This document shows, piece by piece, positions 9,786 through 17,115 of a stretch of 36,424 bases of DNA (its first letter is position 1; each line of letters opens with the position of its first letter). The notes beneath the pieces were generated by a model that saw nothing but the letters and a program-made list of their open reading frames with translations, was not told where the DNA came from and searched no databases. Position numbers and translations under genes: made by a program. Origin of the DNA: an uncultured Prevotellaceae bacterium (lineage in GTDB: Bacteria; Bacteroidota; Bacteroidia; Bacteroidales; Bacteroidaceae); the NCBI GenBank assembly GCA_902774925.1, contig CACYKE010000025.1, positions 1-36,424 of the forward strand, given 5' to 3'.

Positions 9786-10791
9786 CCAATATACGAAACA
9801 CTTTCGCGGGAGCCTGCATCCATTGTCGCATAGCTTCCTCAGCGTGTTCCGGTGCCACCTCGTTCGAAATCAGGATATCGTACGGCGGATTGTTCCTTTC
9901 GAGATAACGTATGACACCTTCGAAATCTTCGGGTTGTGCGTTTCGCGAGCCGCGGATGTCCAGCTCTTTCTGCACGAAGAGCTTGGTGGTGAACGATACG
10001 TCCTGCTTGGCGTAACCAATGCAAACCACGCGGCCAGTGAAGGCAACCTCGTTAACGGCCATCTGATAAGTGACGGGCGCGCCGACAGCCTCGATGACGA
10101 CGTCAGGGCCGGCGCCTGCAGTAATTTCCTGCAGTCGTTCGTGGACGTTTTCCTTTGCGCTGTTAATCGTGTATTCTGCACCGAGGCCGCGAACGATTTC
10201 CAGTTTCTCATCGTCCATGTCGCAGGCGATGACCTTGGCACCGCGCATGATGGCGCGAACGACAGCCCCGACGCCCACCATGCCGCAACCAATGACCATG
10301 ACGGTGTCGGTATCGACGACCTGCGCGCGGCTAACGGCGTGGAAACCGACGCTCATCGGTTCGATGAGTGCAGCGTGCTCGACGGAAATCGAGCCGATAG
10401 GTATGACCTTCTGCCAGGGTACGGCGATGTACTCGCGCATGGCACCGTCGCGCTGAACGCCGAGCGTCTCGTTGTGCTGGCAGGCGTTGTAGCGGCGGTT
10501 GCGGCAAGACGGGCAGTGGCCGCAGTTGGTGTAGGGATTGACGGTGACAGGCATGCCTGGGCAAAAATGCCCAGGAACTGTACGGCCAACCTCAACGATT
10601 TCGGCGCCGATTTCGTGGCCAGGGATGACGGGCATTCGGACCATCGGGTTCAGACCGCGATAGGTGTTCAGGTCGCTGCCGCAGAATCCGACATAATGAA
10701 TCTTCAGCAGCACCTCGTCTGCTCCACACTGGGGTTTCTCCATGTCTACAACCTTCATCACCGAAGGTTCAGTAATCTGTAATGCTTTCAT
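9772..10791 (-). CDS. Zinc-dependent medium-chain dehydrogenase, possible L-galactonate 5-dehydrogenase
   Basis: This 339-residue protein is a complete MDR enzyme. The catalytic zinc site has Cys37 (GFCGSD) and His59-Glu60 (GHE). The structural zinc site has Cys90, Cys93, Cys96 and Cys104. The Rossmann motif GCGMVGVGAV is followed by an acidic pair (CDMDDEK) that favours NAD. The segment GSRNAQPEDF closely matches GSRNATPEDF as I recall it from E. coli YjjN/LgoD, which oxidises L-galactonate to D-tagaturonate. It is the last gene of a - strand operon with a lactonase and an L-galactose-dehydrogenase-like reductase, which makes that role attractive. A sorbitol- or threonine-dehydrogenase-like role is the alternative. 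An AAGG about ten bases before the ATG may be its ribosome site. Confidence 0.85.
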   Translation of the reverse strand: MKALQITEPSVMKVVDMEKPQCGADEVLLKIHYVGFCGSDLNTYRGLNPMVRMPVIPGHEIGAEIVEVGRTVPGHFCPGMPVTVNPYTNCGHCPSCRNRRYNACQHNETLGVQRDGAMREYIAVPWQKVIPIGSISVEHAALIEPMSVGFHAVSRAQVVDTDTVMVIGCGMVGVGAVVRAIMRGAKVIACDMDDEKLEIVRGLGAEYTINSAKENVHERLQEITAGAGPDVVIEAVGAPVTYQMAVNEVAFTGRVVCIGYAKQDVSFTTKLFVQKELDIRGSRNAQPEDFEGVIRYLERNNPPYDILISNEVAPEHAEEAMRQWMQAPAKVFRILVKFA

Positions 10792-10806
10792 ATCTTTTTA
10801 CCTTAA

Positions 10807-11721
10807 TTATTCACTCATATTTTTTATATAGGGTAGGTCGACGAGTTCGCCGAAACCGAAGAATCGGCGGGCGTTGTCGCAGAGGAACATCCGTTTCTCG
10901 TCGTCCGTCAGTTCGTTGCTCTTTGTCACGAAGTCGTACGACATCTTGTATGTGATGGCGGTGATGGTGCGCGGATAGTCCGAGCCCCACATCAACTTCT
11001 CCATACCCACCTCGTCGGCAGCCTCCTTGATAGCACGGACAGCAGAGAGGAAGGGGTAGAACTCGTCGTTGAACAGCCACGTGATGCCACCGCTTTCGAT
11101 GAAGACGTTCTCGTGGCGGGCGAGACGTATCTGCGACATCCAGTTCGGACGTGTCACCATACCGAAGTGGCCGATGGCGATCTTCAGCTGGGGACATTCC
11201 TGGATGACTTCCTCCATCTGGCCGACCTGTGCATCGCCGTCGGCGAGTTCGATGCCGAGGAGGATGTCGTGTTGCGACATCATACGGAACATCTGCATCA
11301 TTTCGTCGGTGAGGAACTGCTGCGGTAGTCGGGCGGCAGGAATCTTCAATCCTCGGAAACCCTGGGCCATCAGTGTCTCGGCCTGTGCTAGGAATCCCGG
11401 CTGGCGCGTCTCTGGCATGCCGAAGCAGAAGAAACGGATGGGGTAGCGCTGCTGGACGTCTAACAGGTAGTCGTTCTGCGGGCCGTCAATGAACTCCTGC
11501 GTGATGACGGCCGCCGAGACCTGCGCGTAGTCCATATTCGACAGGAAGCGCTCGGCGGTGTTCTGGCCGTCGGTCATGTACGGCGGCAACATCTGGCGCT
11601 CCTCACCGAAGAACAGCGAGCGGCTGCGGTTCGGCTCGAGGGCGTGAATGGGCGAACCATTCACCACCGTATCCACGTTAAGCCACAAATGGGCGTGTGC
11701 ATCGATTATGTATTGGCCCAT
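10807..11721 (-). CDS. Amidohydrolase-2 family hydrolase, probable sugar lactonase
   Basis: The 304-residue protein is a TIM-barrel metal hydrolase of the COG3618/amidohydrolase-2 type. The N-terminal DAHAHLW motif supplies His9 and His11, GLKIPAA lies mid-barrel, IGHFGMV gives a further His, and MWGSDYPR carries the C-terminal catalytic Asp. Relatives include L-fuconolactonase, L-rhamnono-lactonase and 2-pyrone-4,6-dicarboxylate hydrolase. Its start overlaps the end of the aldo/keto reductase gene by 16 bases and the dehydrogenase follows 15 bases later. That order matches oxidation of an aldose to a lactone, ring opening, and oxidation of the aldonate. The lactonase role is inferred from family and context. 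Confidence 0.82.
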   Translation of the reverse strand: MGQYIIDAHAHLWLNVDTVVNGSPIHALEPNRSRSLFFGEERQMLPPYMTDGQNTAERFLSNMDYAQVSAAVITQEFIDGPQNDYLLDVQQRYPIRFFCFGMPETRQPGFLAQAETLMAQGFRGLKIPAARLPQQFLTDEMMQMFRMMSQHDILLGIELADGDAQVGQMEEVIQECPQLKIAIGHFGMVTRPNWMSQIRLARHENVFIESGGITWLFNDEFYPFLSAVRAIKEAADEVGMEKLMWGSDYPRTITAITYKMSYDFVTKSNELTDDEKRMFLCDNARRFFGFGELVDLPYIKNMSE

Positions 11722-12653
11722 GATACTCGCTGTTGGTCACCAATAATCTCGCGTACCTCTTTCACCAATTGCTCATCCATCGGTTCCTCGATATAAGCGA
11801 TGTTCGTCTTGATAGCCTCGGGGCGGGTGGTGCTGAACACCGTCGAGGCAATGTGGGGATTGCTGCACGAGAACTGCATGGCAAGTTTCTCGATGGGGTA
11901 TCCCTTCGTCTTGCAATGCTCGGCGGCACGACGACACGCTTCTACCAACGGTTTCGGTGCGGGATGCCAGTCGGGCACGCCGCGCTCGGTGAGCAGTCCC
12001 ATGCTGAACGGGCTGGCCGACAGTACGCCGATGCTGCGCTCGTCGAAGAAGTCCATGAAGTCCGTGAGTTTGTCGTCGCACAGGCAGTAGTGACAGAAGT
12101 TCATGACGCTCTCCACCATGCCGGGCTCGGCGTGCTCGATGACCCAGCGCAGGTTCTCCAGCTGCAGGTCGGTGATGCCCACGTGGCGCACGACGCCCTC
12201 CGCTTTCAGCTCGTGCAGGGCGGGCAGCGTCTCGTCGACCACCTTTTGCAGTCCGCCCTCCATACGCCCCTGAAACTCGATGTCGTGCACATTAATAATG
12301 TCAATGTAGTCGATGTGCAGGCGCTCCAGACTCTCGTACACGCTCTCCTTGGCGCGACGGGCGGAGTAATCCCACGTGTTGTGGCCGTCCTCGCCGTAGC
12401 GTCCCACCTTCGTCGAGAGGTAAAACTTGTTGCGGGGAATATCCTTTAGCGCCTTGCCCAGCACGATTTCGGCCTTGTAATAGCCGTAGTAGGGCGACAC
12501 GTCGATGATGTTGATGCCGGCGTCGACCGCTGCGAAGACGGCGTCGATGCCGCGATTCTCGTTGAACGAGTGGAATACGCCACCCAACGACGAGGCGCCG
12601 AAGCCCAGCTCCGACACCTCCATTCCTGTATTTCCTAACTTCCTGTATTGCAT
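11706..12653 (-). CDS. Aldo/keto reductase, L-galactose/L-fucose 1-dehydrogenase-like
   Basis: The 315-residue protein has the AKR tetrad Asp51, Tyr56, Lys82 and His123 in the motifs NIIDVSPYYG, YLSTKVGRYG and NVHDIEF. Its body follows plant L-galactose dehydrogenase closely as I recall that sequence: KLGNTGMEVSELGFGASSLG, ESLERLHIDYIDIINVHD, FCHYCLCDDKLTDFM and ISASPF-type MGLLTERGVPDWHPA. Enzymes of this group oxidise L-galactose, L-fucose or D-arabinose at C1 to the lactone. It is the first gene of the - strand operon, with a TATCTTTG box at 12680-12687. The lactonase start lies inside its 3' end. The family is firm; the substrate (L-galactose or L-fucose) is inferred. Confidence 0.87.
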   Translation of the reverse strand: MQYRKLGNTGMEVSELGFGASSLGGVFHSFNENRGIDAVFAAVDAGINIIDVSPYYGYYKAEIVLGKALKDIPRNKFYLSTKVGRYGEDGHNTWDYSARRAKESVYESLERLHIDYIDIINVHDIEFQGRMEGGLQKVVDETLPALHELKAEGVVRHVGITDLQLENLRWVIEHAEPGMVESVMNFCHYCLCDDKLTDFMDFFDERSIGVLSASPFSMGLLTERGVPDWHPAPKPLVEACRRAAEHCKTKGYPIEKLAMQFSCSNPHIASTVFSTTRPEAIKTNIAYIEEPMDEQLVKEVREIIGDQQRVSWANT

Positions 12654-12679
12654 AGTCGGTTGTTTTTTATTTTGTCGTG

Positions 12680-12687
12680 CAAAGATA
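12680..12687 (-). promoter_or_regulatory. Promoter -7 box for the sugar-dehydrogenase operon
   Basis: On the - strand this reads TATCTTTG, the Bacteroidota -7 consensus TAnnTTTG, 26 bases before the aldo/keto reductase ATG. No clear TTG is seen at the -33 distance, so it may need an activator. Confidence 0.6.
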
Positions 12688-12743
12688 CAACATAATTGCG
12701 AATTACGGCTTACGAATGACGATTTTTTTCACGTAATCGTTCT

Positions 12744-12778
12744 AATTGTTAATTGGCAATTGTCAATTCTCAATTTTT
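12744..12778. repeat. Heptanucleotide AATTnnn tandem repeat
   Basis: Five consecutive 7-bp units read AATTGTT, AATTGGC, AATTGTC, AATTCTC and AATTTTT. The array fills the space around the -33 element and the spacer of the promoter of the RNA methyltransferase gene. Similar 7-bp arrays occur at 14596-14616 and 23098-23131. Confidence 0.8.
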
Positions 12779-12791
12779 TTTCATACCTTTG
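12760..12791 (+). promoter_or_regulatory. Promoter of the RNA methyltransferase gene, apparently leaderless
   Basis: A TTG at 12760-12762 is followed after 21 bases by TACCTTTG at 12784-12791. Bacteroidota transcripts usually begin about five to seven bases after the box. The ATG is at 12796, so the mRNA probably starts at or next to the start codon. Confidence 0.7.
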
Positions 12792-12795
12792 CACC

Positions 12796-13614
12796 ATGAT
12801 GGAACAGATTACAAGCATTCAGAATTCAAAAATTAAGCTGCTCACGGCCCTGCAACAGAAGTCCAGCGAGCGCCGCAAGGCCGGGCTCTTCGTGGTCGAA
12901 GGCCGTCAGGAGCTCGAGCATTGCATCGCAGCGGGCTACGACGTCGATAGCGTTTTCTGTTGTCCCGAACTCGGGGCCGAAGTGCCCGCCGGCGTTCGTT
13001 CTTTTGCCGTGACGAAGGCCATTTATGAAAAGATTGCCTATCGTGGTTCGACGGAGGGCGTGATTGCTGAGGTTCGTACGCGGAACCTTCGGTTGGACGA
13101 CCTACAATTACGCGAACGTCCGTTGATTGTTGTACTCGAGAGTGTCGAGAAACCCGGCAATCTCGGGGCTGTTCTTCGCTCGGCCGATGCGTCTGGCGTG
13201 GATGCCGTTGTGGTGTGCGATCCGTTGACTGACCTCTACAATCCCAACCTCATCCGTTCGTCCGTGGGCGCCGTCTTCACGGTGCCCTGCGTGGCCTGCT
13301 CGTCCGACGAGTGCATCCGCTTTTTAAAACAGAAAAACATTCAGATTCTCACCGCTCAGCTGCAGGACTCCCGCCTCTACTATGACACCGACATGACCGT
13401 GCCGACAGCCATCGTCATGGGCACCGAGCACGACGGACTGACTGACCAGTGGCGACAGGCTGCCGACGCCCACATCCGCATCCCCATGCTCGGCCGCATC
13501 GACTCGCTGAACGTAAGCGTCAGCGCCGCCATACTGATGTTTGAAGCAGTACGTCAGCGCCAGAGTTTAGTGTCGGTAAAGTCGGAGTTTAGTGTCGGTA
13601 AAGTCGGAGTTTAG
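12796..13614 (+). CDS. TrmH/SpoU family RNA 2'-O-methyltransferase
   Basis: The 272-residue protein has an N-terminal L30e-like substrate domain (ITSIQNSKIK, LFVVEGRQELEH) and a C-terminal SPOUT knot. SpoU motif 1 is VEKPGNLGAVLRSADASG, motif 2 is IVMGTEHDGL, and motif 3 is IPMLGRIDSLNVSVSAAI. It should methylate a ribose 2'-OH in rRNA or tRNA using S-adenosylmethionine; the target nucleotide is unknown. The frame stays open far upstream, but the domain begins at the double ATG 12796/12799 and the promoter lies directly before it, so the longer version is rejected. The family normally ends near AVRQR. Here 14 further codons (SLVSVKSEFSVGKV-type) come from the 22-bp tandem repeat that runs into the gene. 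Confidence 0.9.
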   Translation: MMEQITSIQNSKIKLLTALQQKSSERRKAGLFVVEGRQELEHCIAAGYDVDSVFCCPELGAEVPAGVRSFAVTKAIYEKIAYRGSTEGVIAEVRTRNLRLDDLQLRERPLIVVLESVEKPGNLGAVLRSADASGVDAVVVCDPLTDLYNPNLIRSSVGAVFTVPCVACSSDECIRFLKQKNIQILTAQLQDSRLYYDTDMTVPTAIVMGTEHDGLTDQWRQAADAHIRIPMLGRIDSLNVSVSAAILMFEAVRQRQSLVSVKSEFSVGKVGV

Positions 13615-13669
13615 TGCCGGTAAAGTCGGAGTTTAGTGCCGGTAAAGTCGGAGTTTAGTGCCGGTAAAC
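13563..13669. repeat. 22-bp tandem repeat, about 4.9 copies, overlapping the trmH-like 3' end
   Basis: Units begin at 13563, 13585, 13607, 13629 and 13651, reading GAGTTTAGTGYCGGTAAAGT plus CG. The first two copies have T and the last three C at the variable base. Each unit has short inverted arms TTTA/TAAA; the last copy forms GTTTA-N7-TAAAC. The first two and a half copies are coding, and the rest fills the gap to the converging lipoprotein gene. Confidence 0.92.
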
Positions 13670-13674
13670 TTTTA

Positions 13675-14604
13675 TTACGGAATCAGCGACGCGGCTTCGT
13701 CGGTCAGGAATTCGCGTATCCGTTTGTAGGGAATCTCGAACGTTATCATACCCGCAGCGTACGGCGCTATCTCGTACTGCGTGTAGCAGAACACGATGCC
13801 CGTCTTCGTCCAGTACGGCGCGTTGCCCGGTAGCGGTATGCGGTTCACGTTGTCCACCTGCAGGAAGTCGGCCAGCTCCTCATCATCCGCCATGGGCTGT
13901 CCGCACGCCTTGAAGTAACTGTACACGCCGCCCTTGATGAGGGCGTAGAGCGCGGGCGACTCCGTATTGGCAAACAGATTGTCGTCCTTGTGCTCGACGT
14001 TGAAGTGGTCGTCCATATCCGTCTCGTAGCCAATGGCGCGGCCGTCGCCCTTGCGGAACGTCCGTCCGACGTGTACCGCCATGCCGTGTGCTCCGCCGGT
14101 GTATCCCGACGTCTCGCCGTAGAAGGTGACGAACCCCGCGGTCTCGGCCAGCAGCACGACCTCAGTCGTCGACGAGAACGACGGGCCGCCCTCGTCGCTG
14201 TCGCCGTACGTGCCGTTCCAGCCTTCCACCAGTCCGTTGTACTCCGCGTCCACCACGTCACGCCACTCTGCCCGCGAGCCCTTGAACGCCGCGTTCTGGA
14301 TGCCGCAGACGTCGCAAATGAACCGACGGACGCTACCGACCAGCGCCGAGTCGCCACCCGTGGGCCACTGGACCAGCAGCGACACTTCGGCCATCTTGTC
14401 GCTACGCTCGATGCGGATGGTGTCGATGGTGAGCGCCGGTTTCGCGTCGACGGAATCGACGCGCACAGTGTACGGCGATTCCGTCGTCGTATAATCCACG
14501 CTGTCCTCTGCCGCCACGTCCGCTGTAGAAGCACGATGGCCGCAAGCGCTGAGCGCCGCGGCCATCGAAATCGTTATAAAAAGTCGTTTCAACTTAATTG
14601 TCAC
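13675..14604 (-). CDS. DUF3298 (RsiV-like) lipoprotein
   Basis: The roughly 309-residue protein has a lipoprotein signal (KRLFITISMAAALSAC) with Cys21 as the lipidated residue. The C-terminal part carries DUF3298/RsiV features: SGYTGGAHG near residue 168 and YEIAPYAAGMITFEIPY near the end. Related domains occur in anti-sigma factor RsiV and in many Bacteroidota lipoproteins without known role. The gene follows pgk by 12 bases, probably in the same transcript. No ATG is available before the signal sequence: the start is either the GTG at 14602-14604 or the TTG at 14590-14592, which would give MKRLF. The start region overlaps a 7-bp repeat. Location: membrane-anchored, periplasmic or surface. 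Function unknown. Confidence 0.8.
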   Translation of the reverse strand: MTIKLKRLFITISMAAALSACGHRASTADVAAEDSVDYTTTESPYTVRVDSVDAKPALTIDTIRIERSDKMAEVSLLVQWPTGGDSALVGSVRRFICDVCGIQNAAFKGSRAEWRDVVDAEYNGLVEGWNGTYGDSDEGGPSFSSTTEVVLLAETAGFVTFYGETSGYTGGAHGMAVHVGRTFRKGDGRAIGYETDMDDHFNVEHKDDNLFANTESPALYALIKGGVYSYFKACGQPMADDEELADFLQVDNVNRIPLPGNAPYWTKTGIVFCYTQYEIAPYAAGMITFEIPYKRIREFLTDEAASLIP

Positions 14605-14616
14605 TTGTCAATTAGT
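14596..14616. repeat. Short heptanucleotide repeat at the pgk-lipoprotein junction
   Basis: Three 7-bp units read AATTGTC, ACTTGTC and AATTAGT. They fill the 12-base gap after pgk and the first codons of the lipoprotein gene, covering the GTG start candidate. Confidence 0.55.
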
Positions 14617-15888
14617 TTACTCTCCCTTGATGGCTGCCACACCGGGGAGCACCTTACCCTCGATGGCCTCGAGGAGGGCACCACCACCAGTAGAGATGTA
14701 AGATACCTGATCAGCCAGACCGAACTTGTTGACACAAGCGACAGAGTCACCACCACCGATGAGTGAGAAAGCACCCTCAGCAGTAGCCTTGGCAATAGCA
14801 TCGCCAATGGCACGTGAACCAGCGGTGAAGGCATTGCACTCGAAGACACCGGCAGGACCGTTCCACAGGATGGTCTTAGCGCCCTTGATAGCCTCGGCGA
14901 ATGCCTTCTGGCTCTCAGGACCAGCGTCAACACCCTCGAAGCCAGCGGGTACCTTATTGGCAGGGCAGGTGATGATCTCAGCACCGGGCTTCACAGTCAT
15001 GGTGTCGAAGTCGAGACCATTGGTAGCGTTACAGTCAGTACCGAGCACGAGCTCTACGCCATTCTTCTTGGCCAGCTCCTCAACGCCCAGAGCGACATCG
15101 AGCTTGTCGAGCTCTACGATAGAATCACCAATCTCACCATTGTGAGCCTTTGCGAAGGTGTAGGTCATACCACCACAGAGGATGAGCTTATCAACCTTGC
15201 CGAGGAGGTTCTCGATGATACCAATCTTGGAAGAAACCTTAGAGCCGCCCATGATAGCCACGAATGGGCGCTTGATGTTGCTGAGAACGTTGTCAACAGC
15301 CTGAACCTCCTTCTCCATCAGCAGACCCAGCATCTTGTTGTTAGCATCGAAGTAGTCGGCGATGACAGCCGTAGAAGCGTGCTTGCGGTGAGCGGTACCG
15401 AAAGCGTCCATCACGTAGCAGTCAGCGTAAGAAGCCAGCGTCTTGGCAAACTCCTTCTGGCTGGCCTTCATGGCCTTCTTAGCCTCGTCGTAAGCGGGAT
15501 CGGCCTTATCGATTCCAACGGGCTTACCCTCTTCCTCAGGATAGAAACGCAGGTTCTCGAGCAGCAGCGCCTCACCCATCTTCAGGGCAGCAGCCTCAGC
15601 CTGAGCCTTAGCACAGTCGGGAGCGAAAGCCACGGGAACGCCAAGTGCCTTCTCTACAGCCTCGCGAATCTGACCCAGCGACTTCTTCTTGTCCACCTTA
15701 CCTTTGGGCTTACCCATGTGCGACATGATGATTGTTGCGCCGCCGTCAGCCAGAATCTTCTTCAGCGTGGGCAGTGCGCCGCGGATGCGGGTGTCGTCTG
15801 TAATCTTACCATTCTCGTCCAGGGGTACGTTGAAGTCTACACGTACGATTGCCTTCTTACCGGCAAAGTTGAATTCGTTAATTGTCAT
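14617..15888 (-). CDS. pgk: Phosphoglycerate kinase
   Basis: This 423-residue protein converts 1,3-bisphosphoglycerate and ADP to 3-phosphoglycerate and ATP in glycolysis. The N-terminal substrate motif [20 protein letters not shown], the central [20 protein letters not shown] hinge region, NGPAGVFE and the nucleotide-site [13 protein letters not shown] are all intact. The length fits the family, slightly long from a Bacteroidota-type insertion around residues 125-165. The ATG at 15886-15888 is followed at once by the conserved N-terminus. A TAACTTTG box lies 50 bases upstream. Codon use looks highly biased, as expected for an abundant enzyme. The DUF3298 lipoprotein follows closely. Confidence 0.98.
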   Translation of the reverse strand: MTINEFNFAGKKAIVRVDFNVPLDENGKITDDTRIRGALPTLKKILADGGATIIMSHMGKPKGKVDKKKSLGQIREAVEKALGVPVAFAPDCAKAQAEAAALKMGEALLLENLRFYPEEEGKPVGIDKADPAYDEAKKAMKASQKEFAKTLASYADCYVMDAFGTAHRKHASTAVIADYFDANNKMLGLLMEKEVQAVDNVLSNIKRPFVAIMGGSKVSSKIGIIENLLGKVDKLILCGGMTYTFAKAHNGEIGDSIVELDKLDVALGVEELAKKNGVELVLGTDCNATNGLDFDTMTVKPGAEIITCPANKVPAGFEGVDAGPESQKAFAEAIKGAKTILWNGPAGVFECNAFTAGSRAIGDAIAKATAEGAFSLIGGGDSVACVNKFGLADQVSYISTGGGALLEAIEGKVLPGVAAIKGE

Positions 15889-15938
15889 AATGCTTTGTAT
15901 TTTAAATAATGTGTAATGAATCTCGTTTGAAACTTTTG

Positions 15939-15946
15939 CAAAGTTA
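15939..15946 (-). promoter_or_regulatory. Promoter -7 box for pgk
   Basis: The - strand reads TAACTTTG, matching TAnnTTTG, with about 45 bases of leader before the pgk ATG. No clear -33 TTG is visible. It lies in the 97-base gap between mrp and pgk. Confidence 0.65.
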
Positions 15947-15985
15947 CTATTTTTAATTGGAATTTGCGTCGCGGCCGTTGAATAT

Positions 15986-17110
15986 TTAAGTCTTTTTCAC
16001 ACCGACAATGTTCGTCTTCGGCAGCTCGCGGTTGCGGCGGTTCACCACGGTGACAACGGCCTGCGCCAGGTTGATGAATGCCAGGCCCGTGGCCGTGTCG
16101 CTACTTGTCGAGGCGGGCTCACCGGCATCACCGCTCTCGCAGATGCTCTGTACCAGCGGAATCTGCGCCAGCAGCGGAACGTCCATCTCTTCCGCAAGAC
16201 GCTTACAGCCCTCCTTGCCGAAAATGTAGTAGCGGCTCTCCGGCAGTTCGGCAGGCGTAAACCACGCCATGTTCTCCACTAAGCCGAGGATGGGCACGTT
16301 GACTTTCTCGTTGCGATACATGTCGATACCCTTGCGAGCGTCGGCCAGCGCAACCTGCTGCGGCGTCGAGACGATGACGGCGCCGGTGATAGCCAGCGTT
16401 TGCAGTAGTGTCAGATGGATGTCGCTCGTGCCCGGCGGCGTGTCAAGGATGAAGTAATCCAGCTCGCCCCAGTCGGCGTCGGCAATCAATTGCTTCAGCG
16501 CGCTCGTCGCCATGCCGCCACGCCACAATGTCGCGGTATCGGGCGAGACGAAGAAACCTATTGACAGCATCTTCACACCATACGCCTCAATCGGACAGAT
16601 CAAGTCGCGTCCGTCCACCTTGACAGCATACGGCCGCTCGTCCTCGACGTGGAACATTTTGGGCATCGAAGGACCGAAAATGTCGCAGTCCAGCAGCCCG
16701 ACCTTGTAACCCAAGCGTGCTAGCGCGATGGCGAGGTTGGCCGAGACCGTGCTCTTGCCTACACCGCCCTTGCCGCTGCTCACGGCGATGATATTTTTTA
16801 CGCCGCTCAACAGTTGGTCGCCCGTTGGCCGCGGCTTCGATTTGAACTCCGTCTGAATCGTCACTTCGACATCCTTGCCGCAGTGGTACTTGATGGCGGC
16901 TTCTGTGGCCTTGACAGTCGACTTCAGGAACGGATCGGTCTCCCGCGGGAACTCCAATACCACCGTCACACGCCACGGCTCGCCCTCGTTCTCCGGAGCG
17001 CTGACGGCCGGCTGGTCCGCCACCATCCCGCTCTCCACGAGGTTCTTCTTCGTGCCGGCGTACGTCACCGTCGCCAGCGCATCCATAATTATCTTAGGGT
17101 ATAATGTCAT
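15986..17110 (-). CDS. mrp: Mrp/NBP35 family iron-sulfur carrier ATPase
   Basis: The 374-residue protein combines an N-terminal DUF59-like domain ([20 protein letters not shown]) with a P-loop ATPase. The deviant Walker A motif [11 protein letters not shown] is at residues 111-121, followed by [16 protein letters not shown] and [12 protein letters not shown]. Proteins of this group carry or transfer Fe-S clusters. The Cys-x-x-Cys usually found after the VENM motif is absent: the sequence runs [21 protein letters not shown]. This is my recollection of other Bacteroidota Mrp proteins too. It is the last gene of the ilvE-trmB-LRR-mrp run, beginning five bases after the LRR stop. Another in-frame ATG lies eight codons in, but the TLYPK start matches relatives. 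Confidence 0.93.
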   Translation of the reverse strand: MTLYPKIIMDALATVTYAGTKKNLVESGMVADQPAVSAPENEGEPWRVTVVLEFPRETDPFLKSTVKATEAAIKYHCGKDVEVTIQTEFKSKPRPTGDQLLSGVKNIIAVSSGKGGVGKSTVSANLAIALARLGYKVGLLDCDIFGPSMPKMFHVEDERPYAVKVDGRDLICPIEAYGVKMLSIGFFVSPDTATLWRGGMATSALKQLIADADWGELDYFILDTPPGTSDIHLTLLQTLAITGAVIVSTPQQVALADARKGIDMYRNEKVNVPILGLVENMAWFTPAELPESRYYIFGKEGCKRLAEEMDVPLLAQIPLVQSICESGDAGEPASTSSDTATGLAFINLAQAVVTVVNRRNRELPKTNIVGVKKT

Positions 17111-17115
17111 GCAGT

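Noticed and set aside
9700-10782. 360-codon + strand frame
   Set aside because: Exact antisense of the zinc dehydrogenase gene, with no family motifs; the - strand frame has all zinc and NAD motifs.
12505-12795. Upstream extension of the RNA methyltransferase frame
   Set aside because: It is antisense to the aldo/keto reductase start, crosses both promoters and a repeat, and the family domain begins at 12796.
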